64,000 nt of DNA. It comes from Pirellulales bacterium (GTDB lineage: Bacteria > Planctomycetota > Planctomycetia > Pirellulales > JAICIG01). A program made the translations under genes and the position numbers. Under the pieces are notes generated by a model. That model worked only from the letters and a program-made list of their open reading frames with translations, ran no database searches and was not told the origin of the DNA. This document shows, one piece after another, positions 35,192 through 44,596 of this stretch. Numbering within the stretch: position 1 is the first letter of the stretch; every line of letters begins with the position of its first letter. Location: NCBI GenBank assembly GCA_025927475.1, contig JAICLL010000010.1:1-64000 (forward strand), read 5' to 3'.

Positions 35192-36619
35192 CTACTTTGC
35201 CGCCACCTCGGTGGTTAGGGGCACCGGCACAAACTCTTTCAACAAGGTTCCGTTTTCGGGATCGAACAATCTCACTTTGCCGTCAAAACCCGCCACGGCC
35301 AACGCTTTGCCATCGGGCCGATAGGCGACCGAATATATCGCCCCATACTGGTCGGCGAATTTCCGCACGGTTTTGCCGTCGGCTTCGTTCAAGATGCGCA
35401 CTTCGCCGTGACCGTCGTTGCTGCTGCCGACGGCCACCTTCGTGCCGTCGGGACTGTACTCGGCGGCAAAAATGCGGCCCGGCACCGCTTCGGCATTGAA
35501 CCGCGTGATGCGATTGAAATCATCGCCGATCTGCCGGGCCTGCGTGCGGTACATCTTGTAGATCTTCGGCACGCCATCGGAGCCGCCAATCAGCAACTCG
35601 TCGCTCTTGGCGTTGCGGCGCACAACGATCAATCCGCCCTTCAGGGCGCCCGGCGTGATGCTGGTAATGTTGTCCTCAAATCGCTGCGTGGCCACGTCGG
35701 TCAGCTTCATCGAGCCGTCGCGACTGACCGAAACCAGGTGCGAGTTGTCGCTCGAAAAGGCGGTGTCGAGCACCCAGTCGCTGTGCGCGCCCTGATAGAG
35801 CACCTGTTTGCCGGTTGCCGCGTCGATCGCCCGCAACGTGTTGTCTCCGCAGCCGAAGGCCACCTTCGTCCCGTCCGACGACCAACTGGCGCCGTAAACC
35901 GTGTCGTAAGTGACGGGCACGGAAAGCAGCAGCTTCCGCTCGGCGACGTCCCAGATTTGCACTTCGCCAAAACGGCCCGGCGAGCCGCCCGTGACCGCCA
36001 GCCGCTTGCCGTCGGGCGAGAACGTGGCCGACTCGATGCGCTCCGACATGCCCACCAGCCGCGCCACCAGCGCCCCGCCGTCGGCCTGGTGCAGCAGCAC
36101 CTCGTGATAGCCCGACACGGCCAGCAGCGCGCCATCGGGCGAAAACTCCAACGAGGTAATCACCGGCGTTTGGTGGTAGACCGGCGGATGCTCCCTGTCG
36201 ACCGCGCCCTCAGCCGCGGCGGGCGTGTCGTCGCCCGCCCCCTCGGCCACCCAGCGCTTAATCAGCTCGATGGCCTCCGGCGCCAGCGGCTCTTTGCCCT
36301 TGGGCATCAGCGGCGGCGTTTCGCCGTCGGGCACGATTTGGCTGATCAAAAAGCTTTCGTCCGGCTGGGCGGCGACAAAGGCCGGCTCTTCGCTATCGCC
36401 GCCTTTTTGCATCAGCGCGACGCTGGTCATATCGAACCCGCCCGACCGCTTGGCCGGTTGATGGCAGCCTTGGCAATGCTCCTGGAAGATCGGGCGGATC
36501 TGTTTGTAGTAGCTCACCTTGGCCGGGGCGTCTTCGGCTCGCGCAGCGACTGCGGCCAGAACGATGACCGCAATGGCAAGGTAACCCTGGCCCTGGCGGC
36601 CGGCGGACGAACGGACCAT
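35192..36619 (-). CDS. Exported PSCyt1 cytochrome-WD40 protein
   Basis: 475 aa with a signal peptide ending AAVAARA. A planctomycete cytochrome C-like domain follows (YYKQIRPIFQEHCQGCHQPA, heme site CQGCH; LMPKGKEPLAPEAIELIKRW). A WD40 propeller completes the protein, for example LEFSPDGALLAVSGYHE, TFSPDGKRLAVTGGS and AVAGFDGKVRLFD. This combination usually sits next to DUF1549/DUF1553 genes, as here, and is presumed to act with them outside the cytoplasm. Substrate and electron partner are unknown. Confidence 0.85.
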   Translation of the reverse strand: MVRSSAGRQGQGYLAIAVIVLAAVAARAEDAPAKVSYYKQIRPIFQEHCQGCHQPAKRSGGFDMTSVALMQKGGDSEEPAFVAAQPDESFLISQIVPDGETPPLMPKGKEPLAPEAIELIKRWVAEGAGDDTPAAAEGAVDREHPPVYHQTPVITSLEFSPDGALLAVSGYHEVLLHQADGGALVARLVGMSERIESATFSPDGKRLAVTGGSPGRFGEVQIWDVAERKLLLSVPVTYDTVYGASWSSDGTKVAFGCGDNTLRAIDAATGKQVLYQGAHSDWVLDTAFSSDNSHLVSVSRDGSMKLTDVATQRFEDNITSITPGALKGGLIVVRRNAKSDELLIGGSDGVPKIYKMYRTQARQIGDDFNRITRFNAEAVPGRIFAAEYSPDGTKVAVGSSNDGHGEVRILNEADGKTVRKFADQYGAIYSVAYRPDGKALAVAGFDGKVRLFDPENGTLLKEFVPVPLTTEVAAK

Positions 36620-36806
36620 GCTTTCACCGTGAGCTGGTTCGAATAATTCAGGCAGGACCCGCCGCCCTGTCTGCGGCGGGCAAATGGAGGTCGCGGCAGC
36701 CGCTCCTTAAAGCTCGCGGTTGCCGTCCCATCAATATAGATGAATCCATAGCCGGTTGGCAAGGAAATTCCCACATCGGCGATCCGACGCTTATAATGTT
36801 TCTCCC

Positions 36807-37091
36807 ATGAGCCGGCGGTTGCAATTCAGCCTGAGCGTTGTCCTGGTGGTGATAGCCGCCGTCGCTGTCGGCTGTGCGATTTGGATCAGGCTGCCGCTTG
36901 AAATACGATTCGCCATCGGGGCTGGCGCCGCAGGATGCTTGTTCGCGGCGATGGAAGTGTTGGGCTGGCTAGGCATCCCAGACTGGATCGTTGGAGTATC
37001 GAAATCACGCCCGCGGCACTTCATCCGGTGGAACCATCGCCTGAGAAATCTGCATGACGACAACAATCACGATTCATCCGCCCCACCTTGA
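36807..37091 (+). CDS. Small membrane protein of unknown function
   Basis: 94 aa starting MSRRLQFSLSVVLVVIAAVA, a membrane helix of the kind found at the N-terminus of many short planctomycete proteins. A second helix follows around residues 35-60 (AIGAGAAGCLFAAMEVLGWL) and then a hydrophilic His/Asn-rich tail. The ATG at 36807 is preferred over 36756 because the longer start adds an unconserved basic leader. It is divergent from the PSCyt1-WD40 gene and convergent with the Nramp-like gene. Confidence 0.55.
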   Translation: MSRRLQFSLSVVLVVIAAVAVGCAIWIRLPLEIRFAIGAGAAGCLFAAMEVLGWLGIPDWIVGVSKSRPRHFIRWNHRLRNLHDDNNHDSSAPP

Positions 37092-37175
37092 GGGACATCG
37101 CGATCCAACCGTCCCGCTTGCCCTAATCCTTGAACTCCGAACCCTGACCCCCGAATCCCGAATCCTGACTCCTCT

Positions 37176-39041
37176 TTAAATGTATCCCGTCTCAACCAGC
37201 TTCGTGTACGTCGTCAGTCCGGCGATCAGCATGAAGAATACGCCGGCGAAGAACAGCGCGATCCGCACAAACCAGCCGGGCCGCAGTTCACGCGGCAGCA
37301 ACGTCAGGTTCACCGCCAATGCGTGCCAACAACTGAAGCCCAGGGCATAATTAAAGATGTTGGTGGCGATGGCCATCAGGTGTTTGCCGGGAATAAAGAT
37401 CAATACCACGATGCCAAACAGGGCGTAGCAGCAGAGCACCGTGAAATAAAGCTTGCCGATGTGCTTGGGATCGACCTGGCGCAAGCGCACGCTCGCGGTC
37501 CAAAACACGTCGAGCCAGCGGCGGATGACGCCGTCGGCCGTGCTGGCCATGGTCGGCGCTAACACCAACACGCCGCAGAACAGCGTCATGAACTGAAACA
37601 CCTGGCCCCAGGTGGCGCCCGATACGCTGCCGACGTGCTGGCCGACGCTCTGGGCCGTCATGCCGGCGGCCGTCCAGGTGGCGGCGTCGGTGCCGCGCGG
37701 CAGAAATTGCACCGAGAGCATGCTCGGCAATCCCAGGCCGATAAAGCACGCCGGCATCCACACCACAAGCTGGTCGCGCATCACGTGCCGATACCACCGC
37801 CGCCAGCGCGGCAAGGTTTCGGCATCGACGCGAAAGACGCAGCCGACGTGCGAGAGCTGAAACTTATGGCCGCCCACCACGCTGGGAATCGCTCCCACCA
37901 GGTGCCCCATGCCCCAGCCCTGATCGCGCGTGTAGTTGCTCAGGGGCGTGTTCGACAGACCGCCTTGCCCGGAAATGGCCACCATCATGCACAGCAGTGC
38001 GACGATGCTGAGGTCGACTTTGGGCATGCCCCGCCCCTGAACTAAGGACACGAAGATATTGTCCACGTTGTCGCCATCGCGAATGCCGTCGCCATCGAGG
38101 TCGACAAACTTATCTGGTCTGCCATCGCCGTCGATGTCGGCGTAGCTTTCGTTCACGCCGTCGCCGTCTTCGTCGATCGTGGGTTGCAGACGTTTTTCCG
38201 GAGTCGCATCCAATCGCCCGTCGCCGTCCCAGTCTTCGCCGGCATCGAGCACGCCGTTGCCGTTGAGGTCTTCACCGCGAACCACCGGCACGTTGCCAAA
38301 CTTAAAAAACCCGCTGGCGATTTCGGTCCAGGTGCCCCACTGCGAATATCCGATGGCCAGAGTCAACAAGAACCCAAACACCGTGACGATCTTGAACGAC
38401 ATCACGGCCTTGAGCGAGTTGTACACTTTGCCGCCGAAAATGAGCGGCACCAAAGCCAACAGGAAAACCGCGCTGCCCAACAGGTTCAACGCCGTCTTAT
38501 CGGTCAGGCCGATGCCCAAAAGATGGTTGGCCACTGCCGTCGATTCGGGGTTCGGCATACGGCCGTGATTCATCAAGGCGAACAGCGGCGTGGCGGCGCT
38601 GGTGGCCAGGTAAGGGAAGATCGAGCCGCAGTCCAACAGCAGGTAGACCAGCAGCCAGAACCGCGGGCCAGGCAGCGTGCGAAACTTGCCCGTGAAAATC
38701 GGTTCGCCGCAATACAGCGTGTAGCGGCTGATCTCCATGTTGTAGACCACCTGAAACAAGATGCTGAGGGTGGCCAGCCAAAGCAGCGAGCCGCCATAGC
38801 GGGCGGTGAGCAGGGGGCCGGTGAGCCACTCGCCGCCGCCGATGGCGGCCCCGCCCATCAGCAAGCCGGGGCCGAGCATGGCAAACCACTTTTTCCAGGT
38901 GAAATGGGGGGCGTCGGCCAACTCGCCGGTCGTCCAGCGAGGCATGGCGGCCGCCCCCGGATGCGGAGCGACCAAGGCCGCCGTCGGGCGGGGCTGCGGC
39001 TTCTCGATCGTGGCGGCGCTGGATTCGTTCGTGGTTTCCAT
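37176..39041 (-). CDS. Nramp-like transporter with an inserted Asp-rich calcium-binding-like segment
   Basis: 621 aa, about 11 membrane helices. The first helices (WFAMLGPGLLMGGAAIGGGE, FQVVYNMEISRYTLYCGEP) resemble Nramp-family transporters, but the metal-site signature DPGN is not obvious, so the substrate may not be Mn or Fe. Between two hydrophobic segments, residues about 255-320 contain five Asp-rich loops (DLNGNGVLDAG, DWDGDGRLDA, DEDGDGVNES, DIDGDGRPDK, DLDGDGIRDG) of EF-hand/dockerin or thrombospondin-3 type. It probably faces the periplasm. It is a single gene preceded by an inverted repeat at 39168-39245. Confidence 0.75.
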   Translation of the reverse strand: METTNESSAATIEKPQPRPTAALVAPHPGAAAMPRWTTGELADAPHFTWKKWFAMLGPGLLMGGAAIGGGEWLTGPLLTARYGGSLLWLATLSILFQVVYNMEISRYTLYCGEPIFTGKFRTLPGPRFWLLVYLLLDCGSIFPYLATSAATPLFALMNHGRMPNPESTAVANHLLGIGLTDKTALNLLGSAVFLLALVPLIFGGKVYNSLKAVMSFKIVTVFGFLLTLAIGYSQWGTWTEIASGFFKFGNVPVVRGEDLNGNGVLDAGEDWDGDGRLDATPEKRLQPTIDEDGDGVNESYADIDGDGRPDKFVDLDGDGIRDGDNVDNIFVSLVQGRGMPKVDLSIVALLCMMVAISGQGGLSNTPLSNYTRDQGWGMGHLVGAIPSVVGGHKFQLSHVGCVFRVDAETLPRWRRWYRHVMRDQLVVWMPACFIGLGLPSMLSVQFLPRGTDAATWTAAGMTAQSVGQHVGSVSGATWGQVFQFMTLFCGVLVLAPTMASTADGVIRRWLDVFWTASVRLRQVDPKHIGKLYFTVLCCYALFGIVVLIFIPGKHLMAIATNIFNYALGFSCWHALAVNLTLLPRELRPGWFVRIALFFAGVFFMLIAGLTTYTKLVETGYI

Positions 39042-39167
39042 GATTCTCCGTGGGCGGTCCGAAGACGTTCAGTCCGGCGCTGGTGCTACTTGATAATGCC
39101 AACAATCGGGCGGCTCTGCAAGCAACCGCCCGTGGGGTGTGTTGCTCTCCGGGGGCATCAGGCCATG

Positions 39168-39245
39168 TGGCACAGCCGCCCTCGGCTGTGAAGTCCACCG
39201 CCGGAGGCGGCGTTGACCGGGCCACAGCCGAGGGCGGCTGTGCCA
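39168..39245. repeat. Perfect 23-bp inverted repeat (REP-like)
   Basis: Arms 39168-39190 (TGGCACAGCCGCCCTCGGCT...) and 39223-39245 are exact inverted copies around a 32-bp GC-rich loop. It lies between the divergent Nramp-like and YhaO-like genes. The rest of 39042-39456 shows no supported gene. Confidence 0.85.
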
Positions 39246-39456
39246 CAGGGGTTGGCAGATGACCAACAACAACACATGGTTAGGACAAACGGTTAGGGCA
39301 CTACTCATGCAGTGGCGTGGCCTCAGCGAAACGATCTGGCAGCGTTTGCCCGGCTTCGCTACACTGCCCAGCCCTTGCGTAGGCCGCCGAGGCGTTGCGC
39401 GACACGCGCGCAAGCCACGACGGTTACGCACTCGATACTGGCACACGGAGGCGCCG

Positions 39457-40812
39457 ATGTCATTACGCCCGCTGCGATTCATCCACACCAGCGATTGGCG
39501 CCTCGAACGGCCCATCTCGGGCGTGACCGAAGCGCCCGATGCGCTGCGTTCGCTGCTGTGCGAGGCCCCATACCTGGCGGCGCAGCGCGTGGTCGATGCG
39601 GCCATCGCCGAGAACGTCGATTTTCTGTTGCTGGCCGGCGACATCCTCGATGTCGAGCTGGCCGGCCCGCTGGGCATCGCTTTCCTCACGCGGCAATTCG
39701 CGCGGCTGCGTGAGCGGCAGATTGCCGTCTATTGGGCTGGTGGAAAAACCGATCATCCTTCGCGGTGGCCCGCCACCATCGAGCTGCCCGACAACGTGCG
39801 CCGCTTCTCGCCGCGACGTCCGGAAGAAATCGTTCATCTGCGCGGCGAGACTCCGCTGGCCCGCATCGCGGGAATCAGCCGGCATCGCTCGCGCCGCGTG
39901 CGGGCTGAAGATTTTTGGCCCGATGCCGACGGCTTGCCGGCAATTGCCCTGGCCCACGGACCGGTCGATCGGGTCGCGCTGGCCGGGCGGGCCATGACCT
40001 ATTGGGCGCTCGGCGGAAAGCACGCCGCGACCACGCTGTTCGATTCGCCGCATGTCGCTCATTATTGCGGTTCGCCGCAGGGCCGGCGACCGAAAGAAAC
40101 CGGCGCCCGCGGCTGCACGCTGATCGAAATTGATGACGCTGCCCGAGTGCACACTCGCTTGCTGCCGACCGATGTGGTGCGGTGGCGGCAGCAGCGAATC
40201 GCCATCGGCCCGGCGACGACGCGCGAATCGCTCGAATGCGAGCTGGCCGAAGCGGCGCTGGCCATCACCGGCGGAGCGGCGCTGGCCATCACCGATGGTA
40301 TCGAGACTGTAACGCCGGCCACCAGGGCCGGCGCCACCGCGCTGGATTCTGCTGTGCCGGCCACAAGGACCGGGGCTACCGGGATCTCGAGTGCCATCAG
40401 TGCCTGGCTGGTGTCGTGGACCATCGCCGGACATGGGCCGCTGATCGCCGAGCTGCGGCATGGTCCGCTCGCCACCGAATTGCTGACCACGCTGCGACGC
40501 CAGTTTGGTCAGACAACGCCGGCCGTGTGGAGCGTGGGCCTCGAACTCGAAGCGGCGGCCGCGGTGCCGCACGGCTGGTTCGAGCGCGATTCGCTGTTGG
40601 GCGATTATCTGCGGTCGTTGGCCGAGCTGGAAACCGACGACGGAGCCGCCCTGTTCAGCAACCGTCTGGCAAGCTTGCTCGACGATTCGCAGCGAACGGG
40701 CATAGGGGCGTGCGTGCTGGCCGAGACCAGCCCGACGGAACGCTTGCGCGTCTTACAAAAAGCCGCGGCCCTAGGCGCCGAGTTGATCGGCAGCGAGGAG
40801 ACGAAGCTGTGA
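39457..40812 (+). CDS. YhaO/SbcD-like metallophosphoesterase with altered metal ligands
   Basis: 451 aa from the ATG at 39457 (GGAGG 7 bp upstream); the longer frame from 39259 adds translated spacer. It begins RFIHTSDWRLER, where SbcD/YhaO exonucleases have HTSDWHLG: the second ligand His is Arg15. GDILD (61-65) is intact. The GNHD position reads GGKTDH (95-100), and the GHxH motif reads GGKH (186-189). His167 (LAHGPVD) is present. Nuclease activity may therefore be changed or lost. It overlaps the YhaN-like gene by GTGA. Residues about 285-310 are encoded by repeat DNA (40314-40383). Confidence 0.75.
   Translation: MSLRPLRFIHTSDWRLERPISGVTEAPDALRSLLCEAPYLAAQRVVDAAIAENVDFLLLAGDILDVELAGPLGIAFLTRQFARLRERQIAVYWAGGKTDHPSRWPATIELPDNVRRFSPRRPEEIVHLRGETPLARIAGISRHRSRRVRAEDFWPDADGLPAIALAHGPVDRVALAGRAMTYWALGGKHAATTLFDSPHVAHYCGSPQGRRPKETGARGCTLIEIDDAARVHTRLLPTDVVRWRQQRIAIGPATTRESLECELAEAALAITGGAALAITDGIETVTPATRAGATALDSAVPATRTGATGISSAISAWLVSWTIAGHGPLIAELRHGPLATELLTTLRRQFGQTTPAVWSVGLELEAAAAVPHGWFERDSLLGDYLRSLAELETDDGAALFSNRLASLLDDSQRTGIGACVLAETSPTERLRVLQKAAALGAELIGSEETKL
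40314..40383. repeat. Two repeat-element copies inside the YhaO-like gene
   Basis: GCCGGCCACCAGGGCCGG (40314-40331, plus GCGCCACC) and GCCGGCCACAAGGACCGG (40356-40373, plus GGCTACCGGG) match the intergenic element at 13591-13646. They are translated as PATRAGATAL and PATRTGATGI. Confidence 0.75.
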
Positions 40813-43800
40813 GAATCGAATCTCTGCACATCGACGGTTTTGGAGTCTGGCACGCCCTGCAGCTCGACGCTTTGGCCGATCGGATTACCGTCTTCTATGG
40901 TCCCAACGAGGCAGGCAAGACCACCCTGCTGCAGTTCGTGCGCACGATATTGTACGGCTTTTCGCCGCAGCGTCGCGTGCGTTACTTGCCGCCCTTGCAC
41001 GGCGGGCGGCCCGGCGGCGCGCTGACTCTGCGCGGGCCGGCGGGACTGCTGACGGTGTCGCGGCATGCCACGGGCGCCCCGCACGAACACCCGCTCGGCG
41101 AGCTGCGCATCTCGACGCCCGCCGGCACGATCGAAGGCGATCAGGCGCTCGGCGGACTGTTGGGCGGCATCGACGAGACGACGTTCAATCATGTCTTCGC
41201 CGTCGGGCTGCGCGAAATGCAAGAGCTGGGCACGCTCAGCGATTCCGCCGCCGCCGAACTGCTCTATCAGTTGTCGACCGGCCTGAACGGCGTTCCGCTG
41301 GCTGAGGTTCTCAATGAACTTGCCGCCTCGCGCGAGCGGCTGCTGGCCGGCGGGCGACCTTGCCAGATCGAAACCCTGCTCGAGCGCCGCGACAAGCTGA
41401 AGACTGAAATCGACGAACTTCGCGGCCTGGTGCATCGGCAGGCCGCGCTCACGCACGAACATGCCGAGCTAAGCCGCGCCATGGCCGAGCGGGAAACTTG
41501 CCGCGCCGAGTTGGAGCAGCAGGCCCGCGTGATCGAGGCGGCCGTTACCGTGCGAGTGGCTTGGCGACAACGAGCCGCCGTGGCCCATGAGCTTGCGGAC
41601 TTGCCCCAGTTCACGCCGGTTCCGCCCGACGCGCTCAGCCGGCTTGACGCGATTGACGGTCGTCTGGCCCAAGGCCGCCAGCGAATGGCCCGCTTGCTGC
41701 GATCTCGCAAAGCGGCTCGCAGGCGAATCGCCTCGTTGCCGTTCAACCATCGGCTTGCTCAATGTGCCCCGCGCATCGAGGCATTGGCCGAGCAAGAAGG
41801 TTGGCTCACCACCTTGGAGAGCCAGGTCGAACAGCTTGCCGGCGAAACCGCTACGCTCGAAACCGAGCTGTCCGATCATAAACAGGCGCTGGGGTTGGCC
41901 GCCGGTGACGGCGCCGGCGACCTACCCCAAGCCGCCGCGCGCCTGTCCGGGCTGCGGCCCGCGGCGCGGGCAGCACGCGAGCCGCAGACGCGGATGAAGG
42001 CCGCCCGAGCCGAACTCGTCGAAGCGCAAGAGCAGGCCGACAAGCTCGCCGCGCAAATCCGCGCCGCTTTGAGTCCTACGCAAAACAAAGAGCTGGCGCC
42101 GGCCTTGGAACGAGCGGGCAACCTGGTGGCGCGGTTGCGCCGCCGCGTGCAGCTCGACGAGCGGCTCGATGAGCTCTCGCGCCACGAGAACGAGCTGGCC
42201 GAGCAAGGGCGGCAACTACTCGACCGGCAACTTCTGCCTGGCTGGGTATTGATCGCTTTAGGCGGTGTCTTCGCAATGGGAACCGTGCTCATTCTGGCGG
42301 CCGTTTTCACGCCGGCGGCGATCGTCGGTCATGCCGGCTGGGCGCTGGCCACGTTGGGCGCCCTGGGAGCGGCGGGTGCGGCTGCCGGCAAATTCATGCT
42401 CGAACGCACGGCGGCGATGCAGTTGGACGTTTGCCAGAAGCAAGCGGCCATGCTCACCGCCCAGACCAAGCAGTTGAAACAAGAACGCGACGCTGCCGAT
42501 GCCGAACTGCCGCGCGGGGGCGGCCCGCTGCTCACGCGCCTGCAAACCGCCGAAAAAGAACTGGCCTCGCTCGAAGAGCTGCTGGGCATCGACTCGCAGC
42601 GCCAGGCGGCAACGAAGGCCGCCGCCGCCGCGCAGAGCCGCATCGACGCCGCGCGGTCCGATCGCCGCGTCGCCCGCCGCCGCTGGCGAAAGGCTTTGCG
42701 CTCGGCCGGGCTGCCTGATCATCTTGCGCCATCGCAAGCCGGGCACTTTGCCTCGCGCCGCCGGCAGCTTGCTCCGCTGGAAGAGCGACTGGCGCGGCAA
42801 CGGCAAGAGTTGAACGAGCGAAGGCGCGAACTCGATACACTCCGCGGCCGCATCCAGCAACTGCTGGCCGACGTCGGCCTGGAAGGCATCGAAGCGCGGG
42901 CCACCGAACATTTGAACCAGCTCTGCCAAGCGCTGGCCGAGCATCAAACCGTCGCCGCCCGGCGCGACGAGCTGAAGCAACGGGCCGATCGCCTGCGCCG
43001 CCGGCATGTGAAAACCACTCGCGCCGTGCGCCGCGCCGAAAAACGACGCCGGCAATTGCTGGAATCGTTGGGCGTCGAGAGCGAGGCGGTCTTGCGTGCT
43101 CGGGCCGCCGAGCAAAGCCGCCGCCAGTCGTTGGTCGAAAGCGTCGAGCAACTCACGCACGAGATCGCCGCGGCGCTGGGCGGCCGCTTGAGCGAAACCG
43201 ATGTGGCGGTTTGGCTCGACAGCGAACACGCCGACGAACTCGAAGCCCGCTGGGACGAACTGGCGGGCCGCATTCAGGCCATCGGCCACGAGCTGCAGGC
43301 GCAGTTTGAGCACCGCGGGCGGCTGGCCCACGAGCTGCAAACGCTGGCCGACGACCGCCGGCCGGGCGAGCACGCGCTGGCGCTGGCCGAGGTCGAGCAG
43401 CAACTGCGCGACGCGGTCGAGCGCTGGCGGATGCTGGCGGTCACCGAGTTGACGCTCGACGCCGTCCGCCGCACCTACGAGACCGAGCGGCAGCCCGAAG
43501 CGCTGGCCGACGCCTCGAACTATCTGCAACGGCTGACCGAGGGCCGCTACACGCGCGTCTGGACCCCGCTGGGAGAGCGCGCGCTGCGCGTCGACGACGC
43601 CGAGGGCAATTCGCTGCCGGTCGAGGTGCTCAGCCGCGGCACACGCGAACAGGTCTTTTTGAGTTTGCGACTCGCGCTCGTGGCGGCCTATGCGCGCCGC
43701 GGCATCCACCTGCCGCTGGTGCTCGACGACGTGCTGGTGAACTTCGACGCCAGGCGAGCCAAGGCGGCGGCCGCGGCATTGCGCGATTTCGCCGCCGACG

Positions 43801-44426
43801 GGCATCAGGTGCTGGTCTTTACCTGCCACGAGCATCTCTGCAAAGTTTTTAAGAGCCTGAAGATTGTCACACATCACCTGCCGGCCAACGAAGATTCAGA
43901 GCCAGTGACGGTGGCCTACGCCCGGCCCGAAACCGAGCCGCCGGCGGAGGCCCCGCCCGCCGAGGAAAACGCGCCGGCGGCGGTCGGCTGGCGGCCCGAG
44001 TCGCCCGCGGGACCGCTCTTGCACATCGAAGATTCCCCCGACGGCGCCGGCGGCCCGACGTTATCGATGCCGCGCCCGCGCCGCCGCCGCCGGTCGCCCG
44101 GCGAGATCAACCAGGAACTCGCGGCGGCTGCCGAAGCCGATCGCGCCACCGCGCCGCATCCGGTCACGATTGTCCGCGGAGAGCTGCCGCCGCAATTGTT
44201 CGCCGGCATCCTGGGATGGGACGAAATCGAGCAGGATGGCGACGGCGAAGTCGCGGCTTCATCGCCTGCCGAAACCGCCACCGACGACGCCGCTGAGCGA
44301 AGCGCCTCTTGGCACGTTGCCTCGGAAGACGACGATTTGGCAGCCGACCAGCGGCTCTACTTCGATTCCGACGACTGGCGAACCGTCGAGGTCGACGACG
44401 AGCCGGACGACCACCAGGCGGCATAG
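40809..44426 (+). CDS. YhaN/SbcC-like coiled-coil ATPase
   Basis: 1205 aa, GTG start overlapping the YhaO-like stop (GTGA). N-terminal ATPase half with Walker A GPNEAGKT (31-38). Long coiled coils follow, interrupted near residues 476-530 by two membrane helices (PGWVLIALGGVFAMGTVLIL and a second one), as in B. subtilis YhaN. The C-terminal half has the signature VEVLSRGTREQVFLSLRLAL and Walker B LPLVLDDVLVNFD. The last 170 residues are acidic and proline-rich, probably disordered, and not part of the family core. With the YhaO-like subunit it should form a membrane-tethered Mre11-Rad50-like complex. Confidence 0.83.
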   Translation: MRIESLHIDGFGVWHALQLDALADRITVFYGPNEAGKTTLLQFVRTILYGFSPQRRVRYLPPLHGGRPGGALTLRGPAGLLTVSRHATGAPHEHPLGELRISTPAGTIEGDQALGGLLGGIDETTFNHVFAVGLREMQELGTLSDSAAAELLYQLSTGLNGVPLAEVLNELAASRERLLAGGRPCQIETLLERRDKLKTEIDELRGLVHRQAALTHEHAELSRAMAERETCRAELEQQARVIEAAVTVRVAWRQRAAVAHELADLPQFTPVPPDALSRLDAIDGRLAQGRQRMARLLRSRKAARRRIASLPFNHRLAQCAPRIEALAEQEGWLTTLESQVEQLAGETATLETELSDHKQALGLAAGDGAGDLPQAAARLSGLRPAARAAREPQTRMKAARAELVEAQEQADKLAAQIRAALSPTQNKELAPALERAGNLVARLRRRVQLDERLDELSRHENELAEQGRQLLDRQLLPGWVLIALGGVFAMGTVLILAAVFTPAAIVGHAGWALATLGALGAAGAAAGKFMLERTAAMQLDVCQKQAAMLTAQTKQLKQERDAADAELPRGGGPLLTRLQTAEKELASLEELLGIDSQRQAATKAAAAAQSRIDAARSDRRVARRRWRKALRSAGLPDHLAPSQAGHFASRRRQLAPLEERLARQRQELNERRRELDTLRGRIQQLLADVGLEGIEARATEHLNQLCQALAEHQTVAARRDELKQRADRLRRRHVKTTRAVRRAEKRRRQLLESLGVESEAVLRARAAEQSRRQSLVESVEQLTHEIAAALGGRLSETDVAVWLDSEHADELEARWDELAGRIQAIGHELQAQFEHRGRLAHELQTLADDRRPGEHALALAEVEQQLRDAVERWRMLAVTELTLDAVRRTYETERQPEALADASNYLQRLTEGRYTRVWTPLGERALRVDDAEGNSLPVEVLSRGTREQVFLSLRLALVAAYARRGIHLPLVLDDVLVNFDARRAKAAAAALRDFAADGHQVLVFTCHEHLCKVFKSLKIVTHHLPANEDSEPVTVAYARPETEPPAEAPPAEENAPAAVGWRPESPAGPLLHIEDSPDGAGGPTLSMPRPRRRRRSPGEINQELAAAAEADRATAPHPVTIVRGELPPQLFAGILGWDEIEQDGDGEVAASSPAETATDDAAERSASWHVASEDDDLAADQRLYFDSDDWRTVEVDDEPDDHQAA

Positions 44427-44596
44427 TTGATGGCCGCGTACTCCGCCGTTTTCCACGCGGCGAGCGCAGCCGTGGGATGGCCATCACAACTCAACGACGG
44501 GGCGGCACTGGTGGCTGGGGCAGAGGCTTGCCGACGCCCCGGCTCGCATCAACGTTGGGTGGGCCGAGCGCAGCGAATCCCCGTCGGCATCAAGTT

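Noticed and set aside
40182-44426. A 1414-codon frame for the YhaN-like ATPase
   Set aside because: The first 209 codons overlap the YhaO-like gene in another frame. The GTG at 40809 directly precedes the conserved ATPase start and overlaps the upstream stop.
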